The translations under genes and the position numbers were made by a program. A stretch of 49,664 bases of DNA from NCBI GenBank assembly GCA_027083135.1, contig JALWQH010000038.1, positions 1 to 49,664 on the forward strand, in the 5' to 3' direction. The DNA is from Desulfurococcales archaeon. GTDB taxonomy: Archaea > Thermoproteota > Thermoprotei_A > Sulfolobales > WAQK01. Of this stretch, positions 15,345 through 24,653 are shown in pieces; positions within the stretch are counted from its first letter, which is position 1; each line of letters starts with the position of its first letter. The notes under the pieces were generated by a model. It was given only the letters and a program-made list of their open reading frames with translations, was not told the origin of the DNA and made no database searches.

Positions 15345-16706
15345 ATGGGTGAAGAGCTTCAAGGCTTAGGGGAGGGCATAACCCCTAGGGGTAAGGCCCT
15401 GATCCTCATTGCGGCAATTTTCTACGGAATAGCCGTTGTAGCCCCACAGACTTCTGCACGCAGCCTACTAGTACTAGGCTCGTTTCTCCTAGTACTACTA
15501 TATATCTCTAAGATCCTGTTCGACCTGGAGCTTAAAGCCGCGTATAACCTTAGAGTTGAGAGAAGATTGGAGAAACCCCTTGTAGAGGGCCGGGCTACCA
15601 GGGTGGAGTTATCCTTAACTAATAATAGCCTTACCCCTCTCCTATTCGTAGAGATTATGGATCCCTATCCTCCTCTCTTTAGGCTTGTAGGCCTGTCGAA
15701 TAAGGGTGTAGTAAGTGTTCCGGGAAGAGGTAAGGCTACCCTAACCTATAAGGTGAAGCCCGTTGTAGGCAAGCATATCCTTCCCCCAGTCAAGATGATT
15801 ATACGTGATCCCGCAGGGCTCTTTGCAAGGGAGATAGAGGTCGGGGAAAGACAGGAGATCAGGGTTCAGCCTGGCTTCGAGGAGCTTAAAAGGAGGAGGA
15901 TACTTGTAATCCCTACTCTGAGCCCTGGAGGAGCATTGCTAGCTGGAAAAAGAGGCATAGGAACACAGTTCCTCGACCTACGAGAATATGTTCCTGGAGA
16001 CGAGTATAGGAGAATAGAGTGGAAATCCTCTGCCAGGCTTAGGAGACTCATGGTTAAGGAATACGAGCAGGAGACAAGCCTAGAGATAATGCTGGTACTC
16101 GACTCTTCGCCCACCATGGCTTATGGGATCATAGGTAGCACCAAGCTGGAATACTCTCTCAGGGCCCTTGCAAGCATAGCAGCCTACCTGCTGAGCAGAG
16201 GCGACATGGTGGGCCTAACCATAGCTAAAACACATGGAGCCAGAGTGCTTAAGCCTGGGAGAGGAAAACCACAGTATGCTAGGATAATGCATCTCGTATC
16301 CTCAGTGGAGTGGCCTCACAGCAGTACTGCTCCCCCTGATCTGGCTGAGGCTCTAGTAAAGGCTGCAGCCACTATGCGTAGGGGTAGAAGCCTCTACATA
16401 ATATTCAGTGACTTGGAGAAGCCTGAGGAAAGCGTGGTTCGCATTTCAGGCATCCTTGAAAAGCTTAGAAGCCTTAGAAACGAGGTCGTAGTGATCGCCC
16501 CATATACTCCTCTATTCGAGGTTAAGGGGCTGAGCGGCGTGGGTGAGGCTCTCTACAGAATCTATGCCGCCAGAAGTGTTGAGGAGAGAGCCCGCATATC
16601 TAAGGAGATGTTGAAGAAGAGGGTGGTTCTAGTGAACGTTGGGCCTGAGGACATAGTGGAAGCCACCCTAATGCGTGTAGAAGCTGTCAGGAGGATGATG
16701 GGGTGA
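15345..16706 (+). CDS. DUF58 protein with VWA-like domain
   Basis: Two N-terminal membrane spans (about 15-33 and 38-54) are followed by a beta-rich region and the DUF58 signature LREYVPGDEYRRIEWKSSAR. The C-terminal part has a VWA/MIDAS-like DSSPT motif and FSDLEKP. DUF58 proteins pair with MoxR ATPases; the VWA domain is expected to bind a partner through a metal ion. ATG follows a strong GGAGGGAGGAT site 12 nt after the MoxR stop. Its stop overlaps the next gene by four bases. Length (453) is normal. Confidence 0.85.
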   Translation: MGEELQGLGEGITPRGKALILIAAIFYGIAVVAPQTSARSLLVLGSFLLVLLYISKILFDLELKAAYNLRVERRLEKPLVEGRATRVELSLTNNSLTPLLFVEIMDPYPPLFRLVGLSNKGVVSVPGRGKATLTYKVKPVVGKHILPPVKMIIRDPAGLFAREIEVGERQEIRVQPGFEELKRRRILVIPTLSPGGALLAGKRGIGTQFLDLREYVPGDEYRRIEWKSSARLRRLMVKEYEQETSLEIMLVLDSSPTMAYGIIGSTKLEYSLRALASIAAYLLSRGDMVGLTIAKTHGARVLKPGRGKPQYARIMHLVSSVEWPHSSTAPPDLAEALVKAAATMRRGRSLYIIFSDLEKPEESVVRISGILEKLRSLRNEVVVIAPYTPLFEVKGLSGVGEALYRIYAARSVEERARISKEMLKKRVVLVNVGPEDIVEATLMRVEAVRRMMG

Positions 16707-17920
16707 GAGATTTGAGGAGGAGAGTAGTTGCTGAGGCTGCATCACGCCTAATACCGGCATTCATAGTAGCATATACAGCCTACCTTGTAGGCATGCATGC
16801 TGTGCGTGGCATAAGCCCCCATACCTGGCCTCTAATAACACTAAATGCCTTCAGCCTGGCTGGAATAAATGCATCCACCCTGACCTACTATGCCATAATC
16901 ACCGCGGTGGCTGTAGCAATAGTTGCCTCAGGATACTATGCCTTCACTATAGGTTCCACCCATAAGGCTGTTACAGCTCTGGGCATCATACCCCTGGTGT
17001 CAGCTTCCCTTGGAAACCTCCGCATGGGAGACGTGATTCTAGTTGCCATGGTAAGCCTGCTACTACTCTACATATACCCTTACCGTAGACGCTATATCAT
17101 TGGGGTCAGCGATAAAGGGGTGTCGGCTTCAGGCTGGCGGCCTGGATCAACTGCTTCCGCCGCATTATTCTATGCTGCTCCCCCCCTCCTAGCCATAGGA
17201 GGATCAACCATAGTTGCAGCGGCAATATCTTTCACTGTGAATCTTAACCTGGGAGTACCTCCCCCGCTGCCTGATATTTGGCGTCTCTTCGCATCAACGA
17301 GGCTAGCGTACATACTTATAGCAATACTGGTTACAGCTGGTGTTCTATGGGTTATAGGGGAGTTTGCCGGAGGGTTGCTTCTCTTCTATACTCTTACACC
17401 TAGAGACGCTATGAGCAGGGCCTCCAGGATACTATTGGAGGAGGAGCATATGCTTGAATCGTGGAGCACATGGCATCAGAGGATAATTATATGGAGCGCT
17501 AGTACCATTATGGGCATCCTCTCCTACCCCATAATGTATGGTGTTACCTGGCGTCTCCTAGGCAAGCTGGGTGCTTCTATACCTGGCTGGATGATGATGG
17601 CAGTAGATCTTGCTGCAGCTATTCTTGTATGGAGGGTTTTCCACATATATGTGAGGAGGGTGGTTATTCATAGGGGAGAGGCTTATAGAAGCCTTCTAGC
17701 AGTACCTCTCTCACTAGTAGTCCTTTACGCTGTACTCTCAGCTCTAGGCCTTCTCCCCCAGCAGCCCCTCTACTATGCTTTAGGCCTGCGTCCTCCCAGC
17801 AGTAAGGGCGATGTTCTAGCAGGAGTGTGGAATGACAAGTATATTGGAAGAACGCTTGAAGGCATGTTTAAAGAGTTTGAACGTATAGCTAGAATAGTGA
17901 TAAAGCTGCTCTGGGGATAA
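16703..17920 (+). CDS. Multi-span membrane protein of the MoxR operon, unknown function
   Basis: I do not recognise a family. The 405 residues contain roughly ten hydrophobic segments, with charged loops around residues 125-150 and 235-260, and a short soluble C terminus. GTG 16703 overlaps the DUF58 stop (GTGA), which implies translational coupling. Its place in the operon suggests it forms the membrane core with the DUF58, DUF4350 and DUF4129 proteins; that is inference. Confidence 0.7.
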   Translation: MRDLRRRVVAEAASRLIPAFIVAYTAYLVGMHAVRGISPHTWPLITLNAFSLAGINASTLTYYAIITAVAVAIVASGYYAFTIGSTHKAVTALGIIPLVSASLGNLRMGDVILVAMVSLLLLYIYPYRRRYIIGVSDKGVSASGWRPGSTASAALFYAAPPLLAIGGSTIVAAAISFTVNLNLGVPPPLPDIWRLFASTRLAYILIAILVTAGVLWVIGEFAGGLLLFYTLTPRDAMSRASRILLEEEHMLESWSTWHQRIIIWSASTIMGILSYPIMYGVTWRLLGKLGASIPGWMMMAVDLAAAILVWRVFHIYVRRVVIHRGEAYRSLLAVPLSLVVLYAVLSALGLLPQQPLYYALGLRPPSSKGDVLAGVWNDKYIGRTLEGMFKEFERIARIVIKLLWG

Positions 17921-17927
17921 GGGAGCC

Positions 17928-18164
17928 TTGAAGCTGCTACAAGCTGTCAGGGAGATTGTTATAGGGGGATCAGCCATAGTGCTGCTAGCCGCAAGTTTTT
18001 ACTTCTTCCTACTAAGCATAGATCTAGTTTCAGGCCAAACTCCGAACGTGACGGCTTCCCTGCTCTCCGCCCTCATAGGCTTCTCCGTCCTCTCAGCCGG
18101 GGTAACTATTCTGCGCTCATGGGCCATTGCAAGGGCTGCTGGAGAGAAGGCCGAGAGAGGATAG
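17928..18164 (+). CDS. Small two-span membrane protein, unknown function
   Basis: Seventy-eight residues with two hydrophobic helices (about 11-31 and 43-64) and a charged C-terminal tail. It follows the previous gene by 7 nt, starts with TTG after AAGGGAG, and closes the MoxR operon. It is likely a small subunit of the same membrane assembly. No family recognised. Confidence 0.62.
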   Translation: MKLLQAVREIVIGGSAIVLLAASFYFFLLSIDLVSGQTPNVTASLLSALIGFSVLSAGVTILRSWAIARAAGEKAERG

Positions 18165-18376
18165 GCTTCTCCCAAGCTCAGCCGGGGGTTCACAATGAGA
18201 TCCTCATAGCCTTAGGCTTGGAGGCGGCGTGGCCTCATCACTCTGTGACAGGTTACAGCAGCCATGGATTAATTTGTTTTCAACCCAACCAATACTAGGG
18301 AGTTAGACATGTATATGCTAGATGCACGTGTATGTATGGATGCCTCTACCAGCCATGGGGGTTCAAGGTGATAGGG

Positions 18377-19171
18377 TTGAGAAGCATACTAGTCGCCCTC
18401 GGCCAGATGAGCGTGGAGGATGGAGGAGTTTCAGAGAATATTGATAGGGCTCTCAGACTTGCAGGCATGGCTGGACGGCTTGAAGCCGACCTATTATTAC
18501 TGCCTGAAATGTGGTGTACAGGCTATGATCCTGGAGCTATAAGACGATACTCCTCGCATACCAGTCCCTGTTTCTCGGCTTTAAGCTACATGGGCAGGGA
18601 GCACGGCATGATGGTTGCAGGCACGCTGCCCCTGAAGGATGAGGAGGGAGTGGCTAACGCCCTCCTCCTGGTAGGAGAGGATGGGGAGATTAAGGCGCGT
18701 TACGATAAGATACACTTGTTCCCCCTGTTCAACGAGCAGTCATTGTTTAAGGCTGGCTTGAAGCCCGTTGTAGCTGATACGCGTATAGGGAGGCTGGGCT
18801 TTGCCACATGCTATGATCTAAGGTTTCCAGAGCTGATCAGGGCGTATGGGTTAATGGGAGTGGAGCTGCTGGTTGTACCTGCGGCTTGGGGGAAGCCTAG
18901 GCTGGCTCAATGGGTGAATATGACTAAGGCTAGGGCAGCTGAGAACCAATTCTTCCTCGCGGCAACTAATAGGTGGGGACCTAGCACGGCTGTAGGGGAG
19001 GAGTTTGCAGGTCATAGCGTGGTTGTTGATCCCTGGGGAGACCCTGTCGTCGAGGTGTATTCAGGCGTTAATTTAGGGTTAGCCGAGGTGGATCTAGACT
19101 ATATTGCTGAGGTTAGGCGGAGGCTCCCCTTATATGAGTCCAGGAGGCCTGAAGTCTATAAGCTCTCCTAG
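18377..19171 (+). CDS. Carbon-nitrogen hydrolase (nitrilase superfamily)
   Basis: The catalytic triad of the superfamily is visible: Glu44 in LLPEMW, Lys111 in RYDKIHLF and Cys145 in FATCYDLRFPE. It hydrolyses an amide or nitrile C-N bond; members of this size include omega-amidase and deaminated-glutathione amidase types, and the substrate cannot be fixed from sequence. TTG 18377 is chosen because GGTGAT lies four bases upstream and the product then begins at the first beta strand, as in relatives; ATG 18332 and GTG 18368 are in frame. It stands alone, 54 nt before ribB. Confidence 0.83.
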   Translation: MRSILVALGQMSVEDGGVSENIDRALRLAGMAGRLEADLLLLPEMWCTGYDPGAIRRYSSHTSPCFSALSYMGREHGMMVAGTLPLKDEEGVANALLLVGEDGEIKARYDKIHLFPLFNEQSLFKAGLKPVVADTRIGRLGFATCYDLRFPELIRAYGLMGVELLVVPAAWGKPRLAQWVNMTKARAAENQFFLAATNRWGPSTAVGEEFAGHSVVVDPWGDPVVEVYSGVNLGLAEVDLDYIAEVRRRLPLYESRRPEVYKLS

Positions 19172-19225
19172 AAAGGCAAAGCGAATAAGAGGCCGCGCCT
19201 CTAGGAGGCTCTGAGATGAGGCAGC

Positions 19226-19903
19226 ATGCTTGAAGAAGCGTACAGGGCTCTTAGAAGCGGAGGCGCCGTGATGATCTATGATGCTAGTGACAGGGAGGGT
19301 GAGGTGGACCTAGCCTTCCACGCATCCCTCATAACTCCGGGTAAAATAGCCTTGCTTAGAAGCATGGCTGGAGGCCTGATATGCTTCTCCACAACCGATC
19401 ATGTGAGAAGGGTTTTAGGCCTCCCCTTCATGAATGAGCTGCTGGAAAAATATCCTGGCCTCAGGGCACTAGCCTCTAAGAGGCTTGGCTATGGGGATCC
19501 CCCTGCCTTCACTATCTGGGTTAACCATATCTCATCGGTTACAGGTATACGGGATCCAGACAGAGCCCTCACGGCTAAGAGGCTTGAGGAAATAGTAGGC
19601 ATGATATATTCGGGTAGAGAGGAGGAGGCTAGGAAGGCGTTTCACGAGGAGTTCATGGCTCCAGGCCACCTACCAATACTTGCCTCCCGAGGCTTAAGGA
19701 GGAGGAAGGGTCACACAGAGCTGACAGTGGCTTTAGCCATGCTGGCAGGGCTGACGCCAGCAATAGTGTTCGCCGAGATGCTTGTAGAGGGAGGAGTGCT
19801 AAGCCTTGATAAGGCAAGGCTCCTATCCAGGGAGAAGGGTATACCGTTAACTACGGGTAGGGAGATCATGGAGGAGGCTTTCCGCATGGGTGTGGGACTA
19901 TGA
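19226..19903 (+). CDS. ribB: 3,4-dihydroxy-2-butanone 4-phosphate synthase
   Basis: The acidic loop DREGEVD near residue 23, the HTELTVALAMLAGL segment and the C-terminal PAIVFAEML strand identify the RibB family. It converts ribulose 5-phosphate to dihydroxybutanone phosphate plus formate, supplying the four-carbon unit of riboflavin. The 225-residue length is typical for the monofunctional archaeal enzyme. Its 3' end overlaps ribC by 4 nt, so the two riboflavin genes are co-translated. Confidence 0.92.
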   Translation: MLEEAYRALRSGGAVMIYDASDREGEVDLAFHASLITPGKIALLRSMAGGLICFSTTDHVRRVLGLPFMNELLEKYPGLRALASKRLGYGDPPAFTIWVNHISSVTGIRDPDRALTAKRLEEIVGMIYSGREEEARKAFHEEFMAPGHLPILASRGLRRRKGHTELTVALAMLAGLTPAIVFAEMLVEGGVLSLDKARLLSREKGIPLTTGREIMEEAFRMGVGL

Positions 19904-20364
19904 TGGTAGGCGTTGCTGACACCACGTTTGCCCGCGTAGACATGGCTTCACAGGTCATTGAGATCCTTAGGGCAGAGCTACCTGAAGCTAGAATAGTGCG
20001 GTACACTGTGCCTGGAATAAAGGATCTACCTGTAGCCGCTAAGAAGCTGCTGGACATGGGGTGCGACGCGGTGATAACGCTGGGATGGGTTGGAGCGAAG
20101 CCTGTGGATAAGTATAGCTACCTTGCAGCAAGCCTCGGCTTAATAATAGTCCAGATACTTGAGGGACGCCACGTCATAGATGTCACAGTCCACGAGGATG
20201 AAGCCGATGATCCTGCAAGGCTCGTGGAAATAGCTGTGGATAGGGCTAGGAAGCATACCTATAATCTCATAGCCTTGTTGAAGAGAGGCGGCGAGGGTCT
20301 TAGAAGCATGGCTGGAACTGGGAGAAGGCAAGGCTACCCCGATGCAGGGCCCCTTAAACCGTGA
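19900..20364 (+). CDS. ribC: Riboflavin synthase, archaeal type
   Basis: A 154-residue protein of the archaeal riboflavin synthase family, which is related to lumazine synthase and not to bacterial RibE. Markers are the N-terminal VGVADTTFARVD and the LGWVGAKPVDK loop. It dismutates two 6,7-dimethyl-8-ribityllumazine molecules into riboflavin. Overlap with ribB (shared ATGA) shows an operon; lumazine synthase is not in the window. The C-terminal 20 residues are Gly/Arg-rich and probably disordered. Confidence 0.92.
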   Translation: MMVGVADTTFARVDMASQVIEILRAELPEARIVRYTVPGIKDLPVAAKKLLDMGCDAVITLGWVGAKPVDKYSYLAASLGLIIVQILEGRHVIDVTVHEDEADDPARLVEIAVDRARKHTYNLIALLKRGGEGLRSMAGTGRRQGYPDAGPLKP

Positions 20365-20408
20365 CAAGCTATGCTTCTAAGGTGTTCTGTATAGTAGTTG
20401 GAGCAGAG

Positions 20409-20420
20409 CTATTTATTAAC
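20409..20420 (+). promoter_or_regulatory. TATA box of the acdAB operon
   Basis: TATTTATTAACT predicts transcription from about 20440, before the TTG start at 20481. Confidence 0.5.
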
Positions 20421-20480
20421 TAGACGGCTAATTAGTTAGAATGATGCACGTATAGCTTGATACCCGTAGAGGTGTGGCTA

Positions 20481-21896
20481 TTGAACCGCAGCATTGATGA
20501 GAGGGTTGAGCAGCTCAGGGTGTTCTTTAAGCCGAGGAGCATAGCTGTCATAGGGGCTTCCTCAAAGCCCATGAAGATAGGGAACGTGATAGTTAAGCAG
20601 CTTAAGAAGAGGTATAGCGGTAAACTATACCCTGTAAACCCTAGGCACGAGGAAATTGAGGGGCTTAAATGCTACCCCACTATACTGGATGTTCCAGGAG
20701 ATGTTGACCTCGCAGTAATCTCACTTAGAGCTGATCTTGTTCCAGGAGTGGTTAAACAGTCCATTGAGAAGGGGGTTAAGGGTATAATAATTGTCAGCGG
20801 GGGTTTCAGCGAGATAGGGCCTGAGGGAGCAAGGCTTGAAATGCAGATAAGGGACATGATCTCCCGCTCCGAGGTACGGGTTATTGGCCCTAATGGGCTT
20901 GGAGTACTCGACCTATACACTGGTGTGGACACATTCTTCCTCCCCGAGGAGAGGATGAAGAGGCCGCCTAAAGGGAGAATAGCCCTGATAAGCCAGAGCG
21001 GCGCCCTCTCAGCAGCAATAACCGACTGGGCTGCAGCCGAGGGTATAGGTATATCGAGGGCTGTAAGCTACGGTAATAAGATAGATGTAGACGACGTCGA
21101 CCTCCTATACTATTTTGCCGAGGATGAGGAGACAAGGGTTATAGCAATGTATGTTGAGGGATTGAAGCCTGGGAGAGGGAAGGAGTTCATAGAGGCTGCA
21201 CGATACGTTGCTAGGAAGAAGCCCATAGTGCTTCTTAAGGGAGGCAAGACTGCTAGGGGAGCAGTAGCAGCAGCATCCCACACCGCGGCGCTTGCTGGAA
21301 GCTACGAGGTGTTCCGCTCAGCTCTAAGGCAGGCAGGCATAATTGAGGCTGAGAGCATAGAGGACTTATTCGACCTGGCTAGAGCTCTAAGCATGCAGCC
21401 CCCAGCCAAGGGGCGTAGAGCAGCAGTTATAACTAATGCCGGAGGCCCTGCAGTCATGGCTACTGATGCTTTAGAGAGGCATGGCCTCGAGATACCCATA
21501 TTGTCGGATGAAACGCAGAAGAAGCTCAGGGAGAAGTTTCCACCATACTATGTCACCAAGAATCCCGTAGACCTTACAGGCGACGGCAGCTCTGAGGATT
21601 ACAGGCATGCCCTTGAAACAGTCCTCACAAGCGGAGAGATCGATGTCCTCCTAGTAATAGCGCTCGTCCAGACACCTAAACTCAACGTTGATGTAGCGGA
21701 TCTTATAGTAGAGAAGGCTAGGAGGCATGGTATACCCACAGTCGCCATGAGTTTTGGAGGGGAGCTTACTAGGAAGCTTGAAGCAAGGCTTGAAGAGAAC
21801 GGTATACCAGTCTATGAGACCTCTGAGAGGGCTGTGAGAGCCCTCTGGTCACTAGTAGAATATGGTGAGATTAAGAGGAGGCTTGGAGGTGATTAG
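20481..21896 (+). CDS. acdA: Acetyl-CoA synthetase (ADP-forming), alpha subunit
   Basis: CoA-binding Rossmann domain (VIGASSKPMKIGN), followed by two succinyl-CoA-synthetase-like flavodoxin domains with SQSGALSAA and the phosphohistidine loop AASHTAALAG (His267). With the beta subunit it turns acetyl-CoA (or acyl-CoA), ADP and phosphate into acetate, CoA and ATP, the main substrate-level phosphorylation step of archaeal fermentation. TTG 20481 follows GAGGTG; TTG 20457 is in frame. The beta gene begins two bases after the stop. Confidence 0.92.
   Translation: MNRSIDERVEQLRVFFKPRSIAVIGASSKPMKIGNVIVKQLKKRYSGKLYPVNPRHEEIEGLKCYPTILDVPGDVDLAVISLRADLVPGVVKQSIEKGVKGIIIVSGGFSEIGPEGARLEMQIRDMISRSEVRVIGPNGLGVLDLYTGVDTFFLPEERMKRPPKGRIALISQSGALSAAITDWAAAEGIGISRAVSYGNKIDVDDVDLLYYFAEDEETRVIAMYVEGLKPGRGKEFIEAARYVARKKPIVLLKGGKTARGAVAAASHTAALAGSYEVFRSALRQAGIIEAESIEDLFDLARALSMQPPAKGRRAAVITNAGGPAVMATDALERHGLEIPILSDETQKKLREKFPPYYVTKNPVDLTGDGSSEDYRHALETVLTSGEIDVLLVIALVQTPKLNVDVADLIVEKARRHGIPTVAMSFGGELTRKLEARLEENGIPVYETSERAVRALWSLVEYGEIKRRLGGD
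21885..21893 (+). promoter_or_regulatory. acdB: Full-length Shine-Dalgarno of acdB
   Basis: GGAGGTGAT, complementary to the whole anti-SD end of archaeal 16S rRNA, lies four bases before ATG 21898. It decides that start over GTG/ATG codons further upstream inside acdA. Confidence 0.8.
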
Positions 21897-21897
21897 A

Positions 21898-22599
21898 ATG
21901 AAAGGTGCCAGTATAGTTAAAAGGGTGTTGGAAGAGGGTAGGAAGAAGCTCTACGAGGATGAGGCCCTCAACCTTCTAAGAGCATACGGGCTACCCGTCC
22001 CTGCAGCCGGACTGGCTAAAAGCGAGGATGAAGCCTTAAGAATAGCGGGTGAGGTAGGCTATCCGGTCGTGCTTAAAATAGTGTCCCCCGACATCATACA
22101 TAAGAGCGATGTAGGCGGAGTCATACTAGGATTAGAGGATCCAGGCAGCGTTAGGGAGGCCTATAGGAGGATAATTAGAAGCGTGGGGGAGAAGGCTCCG
22201 AACGCCAGGGTAGTTGGAGTGCTTGTACAGCACATGGTTCCACAGGGATTAGAGGTGATTATAGGGGCCACCAGGGATCCCGTATTCGACTCTGTTGTGA
22301 TGTTCGGGCTTGGCGGCGTGTTTGTCGAGGTTCTCCGAGACGTGTCGTTCAGGGTAACCCCACTGACCAGGAGTGAAGCCTTAGCCATGACCAGGGAGAT
22401 CAAGGCCCACAGGCTTCTCGAAGGATACAGGAATACGCCTCCGAGAGATAGGGAAGCCCTAGCTAAAATAATACTGGGCGTCGCAGAGATCATGGACAAT
22501 GTTAAGGAGATCAGGGAAATAGATTTGAACCCTGTGATGTCATACACTGAGGGCGCCGTGATAGCGGATGCCCGCATCCTGGTAGCAGGGAGAGAGTAG
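21898..22599 (+). CDS. acdB: Acetyl-CoA synthetase (ADP-forming), beta subunit
   Basis: An ATP-grasp protein of 233 residues, the usual size of the archaeal separate beta subunit. It contains GYPVVLKI, SPDIIHKSDVGGV (with the second catalytic histidine, in IIHKSDVGG), the glycine loop MFGLGGVFVEVLRD and the metal-binding EIDLNPV motif. It forms the nucleotide site of the alpha2beta2 enzyme. Immediately downstream, 3 nt after its stop, a coiled-coil gene begins, so the operon has at least three genes. Confidence 0.92.
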   Translation: MKGASIVKRVLEEGRKKLYEDEALNLLRAYGLPVPAAGLAKSEDEALRIAGEVGYPVVLKIVSPDIIHKSDVGGVILGLEDPGSVREAYRRIIRSVGEKAPNARVVGVLVQHMVPQGLEVIIGATRDPVFDSVVMFGLGGVFVEVLRDVSFRVTPLTRSEALAMTREIKAHRLLEGYRNTPPRDREALAKIILGVAEIMDNVKEIREIDLNPVMSYTEGAVIADARILVAGRE

Positions 22600-22602
22600 G
22601 CC

Positions 22603-23478
22603 TTGGAGGATGCAGAGTCCCTCGCTGAACAGATAACCAGGCTGAGAGACGAGATTAAGGAGCTTAAGGAGAGGAGATTCGGCCTCATAGAAGAAGTATC
22701 TAAGCTGCGTGCAGAGAAGAGGGGGCTGGTGGAGAGGCATAAGGAGCTCATAGCTGAAGTGAAGAAGCTTAGAGAGGAGAAAAACAAGCTCTACGAGGAG
22801 CTTGGGAAGATAAAGGAGGAGAGGAAGCAGCTTGGAGAGAAGATGCATGCTATTGCAGTGCAGATTAGAGAGATGAGGCAGCAGGCCTTTCCCGGCTCAG
22901 AGCCGAAAATCTCTGTTCAGGCTCTTAAACGCAGGATAGAGGAGCTGGAATGGAGGCAGCAGACCAGTGTCCTCAGCTTGGAGGAGGAGAAACGGCTGGT
23001 TAGAGAGATAAGCAGGCTTGAAACACTGCTTGAAAAAGTGTTGGAGAAGAAGAAAAAGCGCAGGGAAGCTGAGATGACCTTAACGGAGCTTAAAGCAGAG
23101 CTCAACTCAATTAAACTGGAAATCACAGACCTGAATGCTAGGAGAACCAGGATTGGAGAGAAGATAGGCGAGCTTAAGAGAAGAATAGCCAATATAAGCT
23201 CAACTCTAGACGAGCTTTCAGTTAAGATAAAGGGGATGAACGAGCGTATCAATGCTTTGAACAAGGAGATCGACGATCTGAAAGGCGAGATCGACGCCAG
23301 GTATAGGGAGCTTAGGGAGGCTAGGCAGAGGCTCCGCGAGATCATGGAGGAGGAGAGGAGGAGGAAAGTCTCAAGCGTTGTTGAGAGGAAAAAGAAGCTT
23401 GTGGAGGAGAAGGTTAAGAGGGGGGAGAGGCTGACGCTTGACGACCTCAAGATCCTTTACGGTGAAAGCGAGGAGTAG
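22603..23478 (+). CDS. COG1340-like archaeal coiled-coil protein
   Basis: Nearly the whole 291-residue chain is predicted coiled coil: Glu, Lys, Arg and Leu in heptads with a short break near residue 90 (PGSEPKISV). This fits the archaeal COG1340 family, annotated as coiled-coil proteins of unknown role and common in crenarchaea. Start TTG follows the acdB stop by 3 nt. Why it travels with acdAB is unknown; the link may only be read-through. Last 40 residues (KRGERLTLDDLKILYG) form a conserved-looking tail. Confidence 0.75.
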   Translation: MEDAESLAEQITRLRDEIKELKERRFGLIEEVSKLRAEKRGLVERHKELIAEVKKLREEKNKLYEELGKIKEERKQLGEKMHAIAVQIREMRQQAFPGSEPKISVQALKRRIEELEWRQQTSVLSLEEEKRLVREISRLETLLEKVLEKKKKRREAEMTLTELKAELNSIKLEITDLNARRTRIGEKIGELKRRIANISSTLDELSVKIKGMNERINALNKEIDDLKGEIDARYRELREARQRLREIMEEERRRKVSSVVERKKKLVEEKVKRGERLTLDDLKILYGESEE

Positions 23479-23531
23479 TGGTCAGCTATATAAAACACGG
23501 CACATGATGTATTTTCCGGAGCATTAGGGTA

Positions 23532-24653
23532 ATGGGAGAGAAGGTATTAATAACAGTGGTGGATCTCGACGATGATCTTGGCAATGCTGGAATAGAGACC
23601 CCTATCATAGGCTGGGATAATGTTCTAAGAGCGGCGTTGAAGTATGCCTTAGAGCATCCCGAAGACTCTGATGCAAACGCCATCTTCGCGGGCCTACAGC
23701 TGTATAGGAAGCTCAGGGGAGAGGGGTATGATGTTGAGATATGTGTGATTGGGGGTTCTCCTAGAGGAGCTGTAGAGGCCTCCTTCTCCATTAGGAAGAG
23801 GCTGGAGGAAGTAGTTTCAAAGATGGAGGATCTTCGAGGAATAGTGCTGGTAAGCGATGGAACAGAGGATGAACAGGTTCTCCCAGTTATACAGTCACTG
23901 GTACCTGTGCTAGGTGTTAAGAGAGTGGTTGTTGAGCAGCTAAGAGGGGTTGAGGAGACGTATATACTGATAGGCAGGTATATTAAGAAAGCGTTAACGG
24001 AGCCCAGGTTCGCGAAGCTTTTCCTAGGTGTGCCCGGCCTAATAGTATTATCCATAGCTATTCTCTCCCTGCTCGGCCTCCTAAGCTACGCTCTCCCAGT
24101 AGCAGGATTCTTGCTGGGAGCCGCTATGATAGTGCGTGGATTCAGCCTTGAAGACAGGCTTCAGGGCTTCTGGTCCTCCTCCCCCGTCATGTTCGTAGCC
24201 TACACGTTATCCTCAATAACGCTCTTCGCAGCCCTAGGCATAACGTACTATACATTCCACACGAAATCCGTGACTGTTCCTGTTGCAGGGGATTTGCTGG
24301 GAATAGTTGCACCCCTCCTAGGCTTCTCAGCGTATTCTATCCTAGTGGGGAGAATAGTTGTAAGAATGCTTGATAAGAACCTGAGAATATGGTACGACCT
24401 GCTCGGCGTAATACTGGTGACGCTGGTGGTTTATACTCTTGCAAGGCTCTCAGACTCTCTGGCTGCACTCCCACCCAACCCTTCGCCTACCGATATAAGT
24501 AACGCGGTCTTCGGTTCAGGCGTGGTGTCAATACTTCTAATAGGCATGGTTGTCGTAGGATTCCTGACAGTGTTGTCCAGGATTATTGAGAGGAGACTTG
24601 GGGAGGAATTCAGCGGCCAAACCTCCTCTGCCTCCTCTGATAAGAGCGGATAG
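23532..24653 (+). CDS. DUF373 family membrane protein
   Basis: The N-terminal 170 residues are soluble with VVDLDDDLGNAG and LVSDGTEDEQVLPVIQS, the two landmarks of archaeal DUF373. The rest holds about five membrane spans. Function is unknown. TATATAAAAC near 23488 gives it its own promoter. The last 44 nt overlap the 3' end of the convergent cis-prenyltransferase gene, so the final 14 codons are read on both strands. Confidence 0.85.
   Translation: MGEKVLITVVDLDDDLGNAGIETPIIGWDNVLRAALKYALEHPEDSDANAIFAGLQLYRKLRGEGYDVEICVIGGSPRGAVEASFSIRKRLEEVVSKMEDLRGIVLVSDGTEDEQVLPVIQSLVPVLGVKRVVVEQLRGVEETYILIGRYIKKALTEPRFAKLFLGVPGLIVLSIAILSLLGLLSYALPVAGFLLGAAMIVRGFSLEDRLQGFWSSSPVMFVAYTLSSITLFAALGITYYTFHTKSVTVPVAGDLLGIVAPLLGFSAYSILVGRIVVRMLDKNLRIWYDLLGVILVTLVVYTLARLSDSLAALPPNPSPTDISNAVFGSGVVSILLIGMVVVGFLTVLSRIIERRLGEEFSGQTSSASSDKSG

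Noticed and set aside
18176-18243. Minus-strand box C/D-like pattern (GTGATGA ... CTGA) between the MoxR operon and the nitrilase gene
   Set aside because: No box D' or C' lies at the required 12-nt spacing, there is no terminal stem, and the C to D distance is too long.
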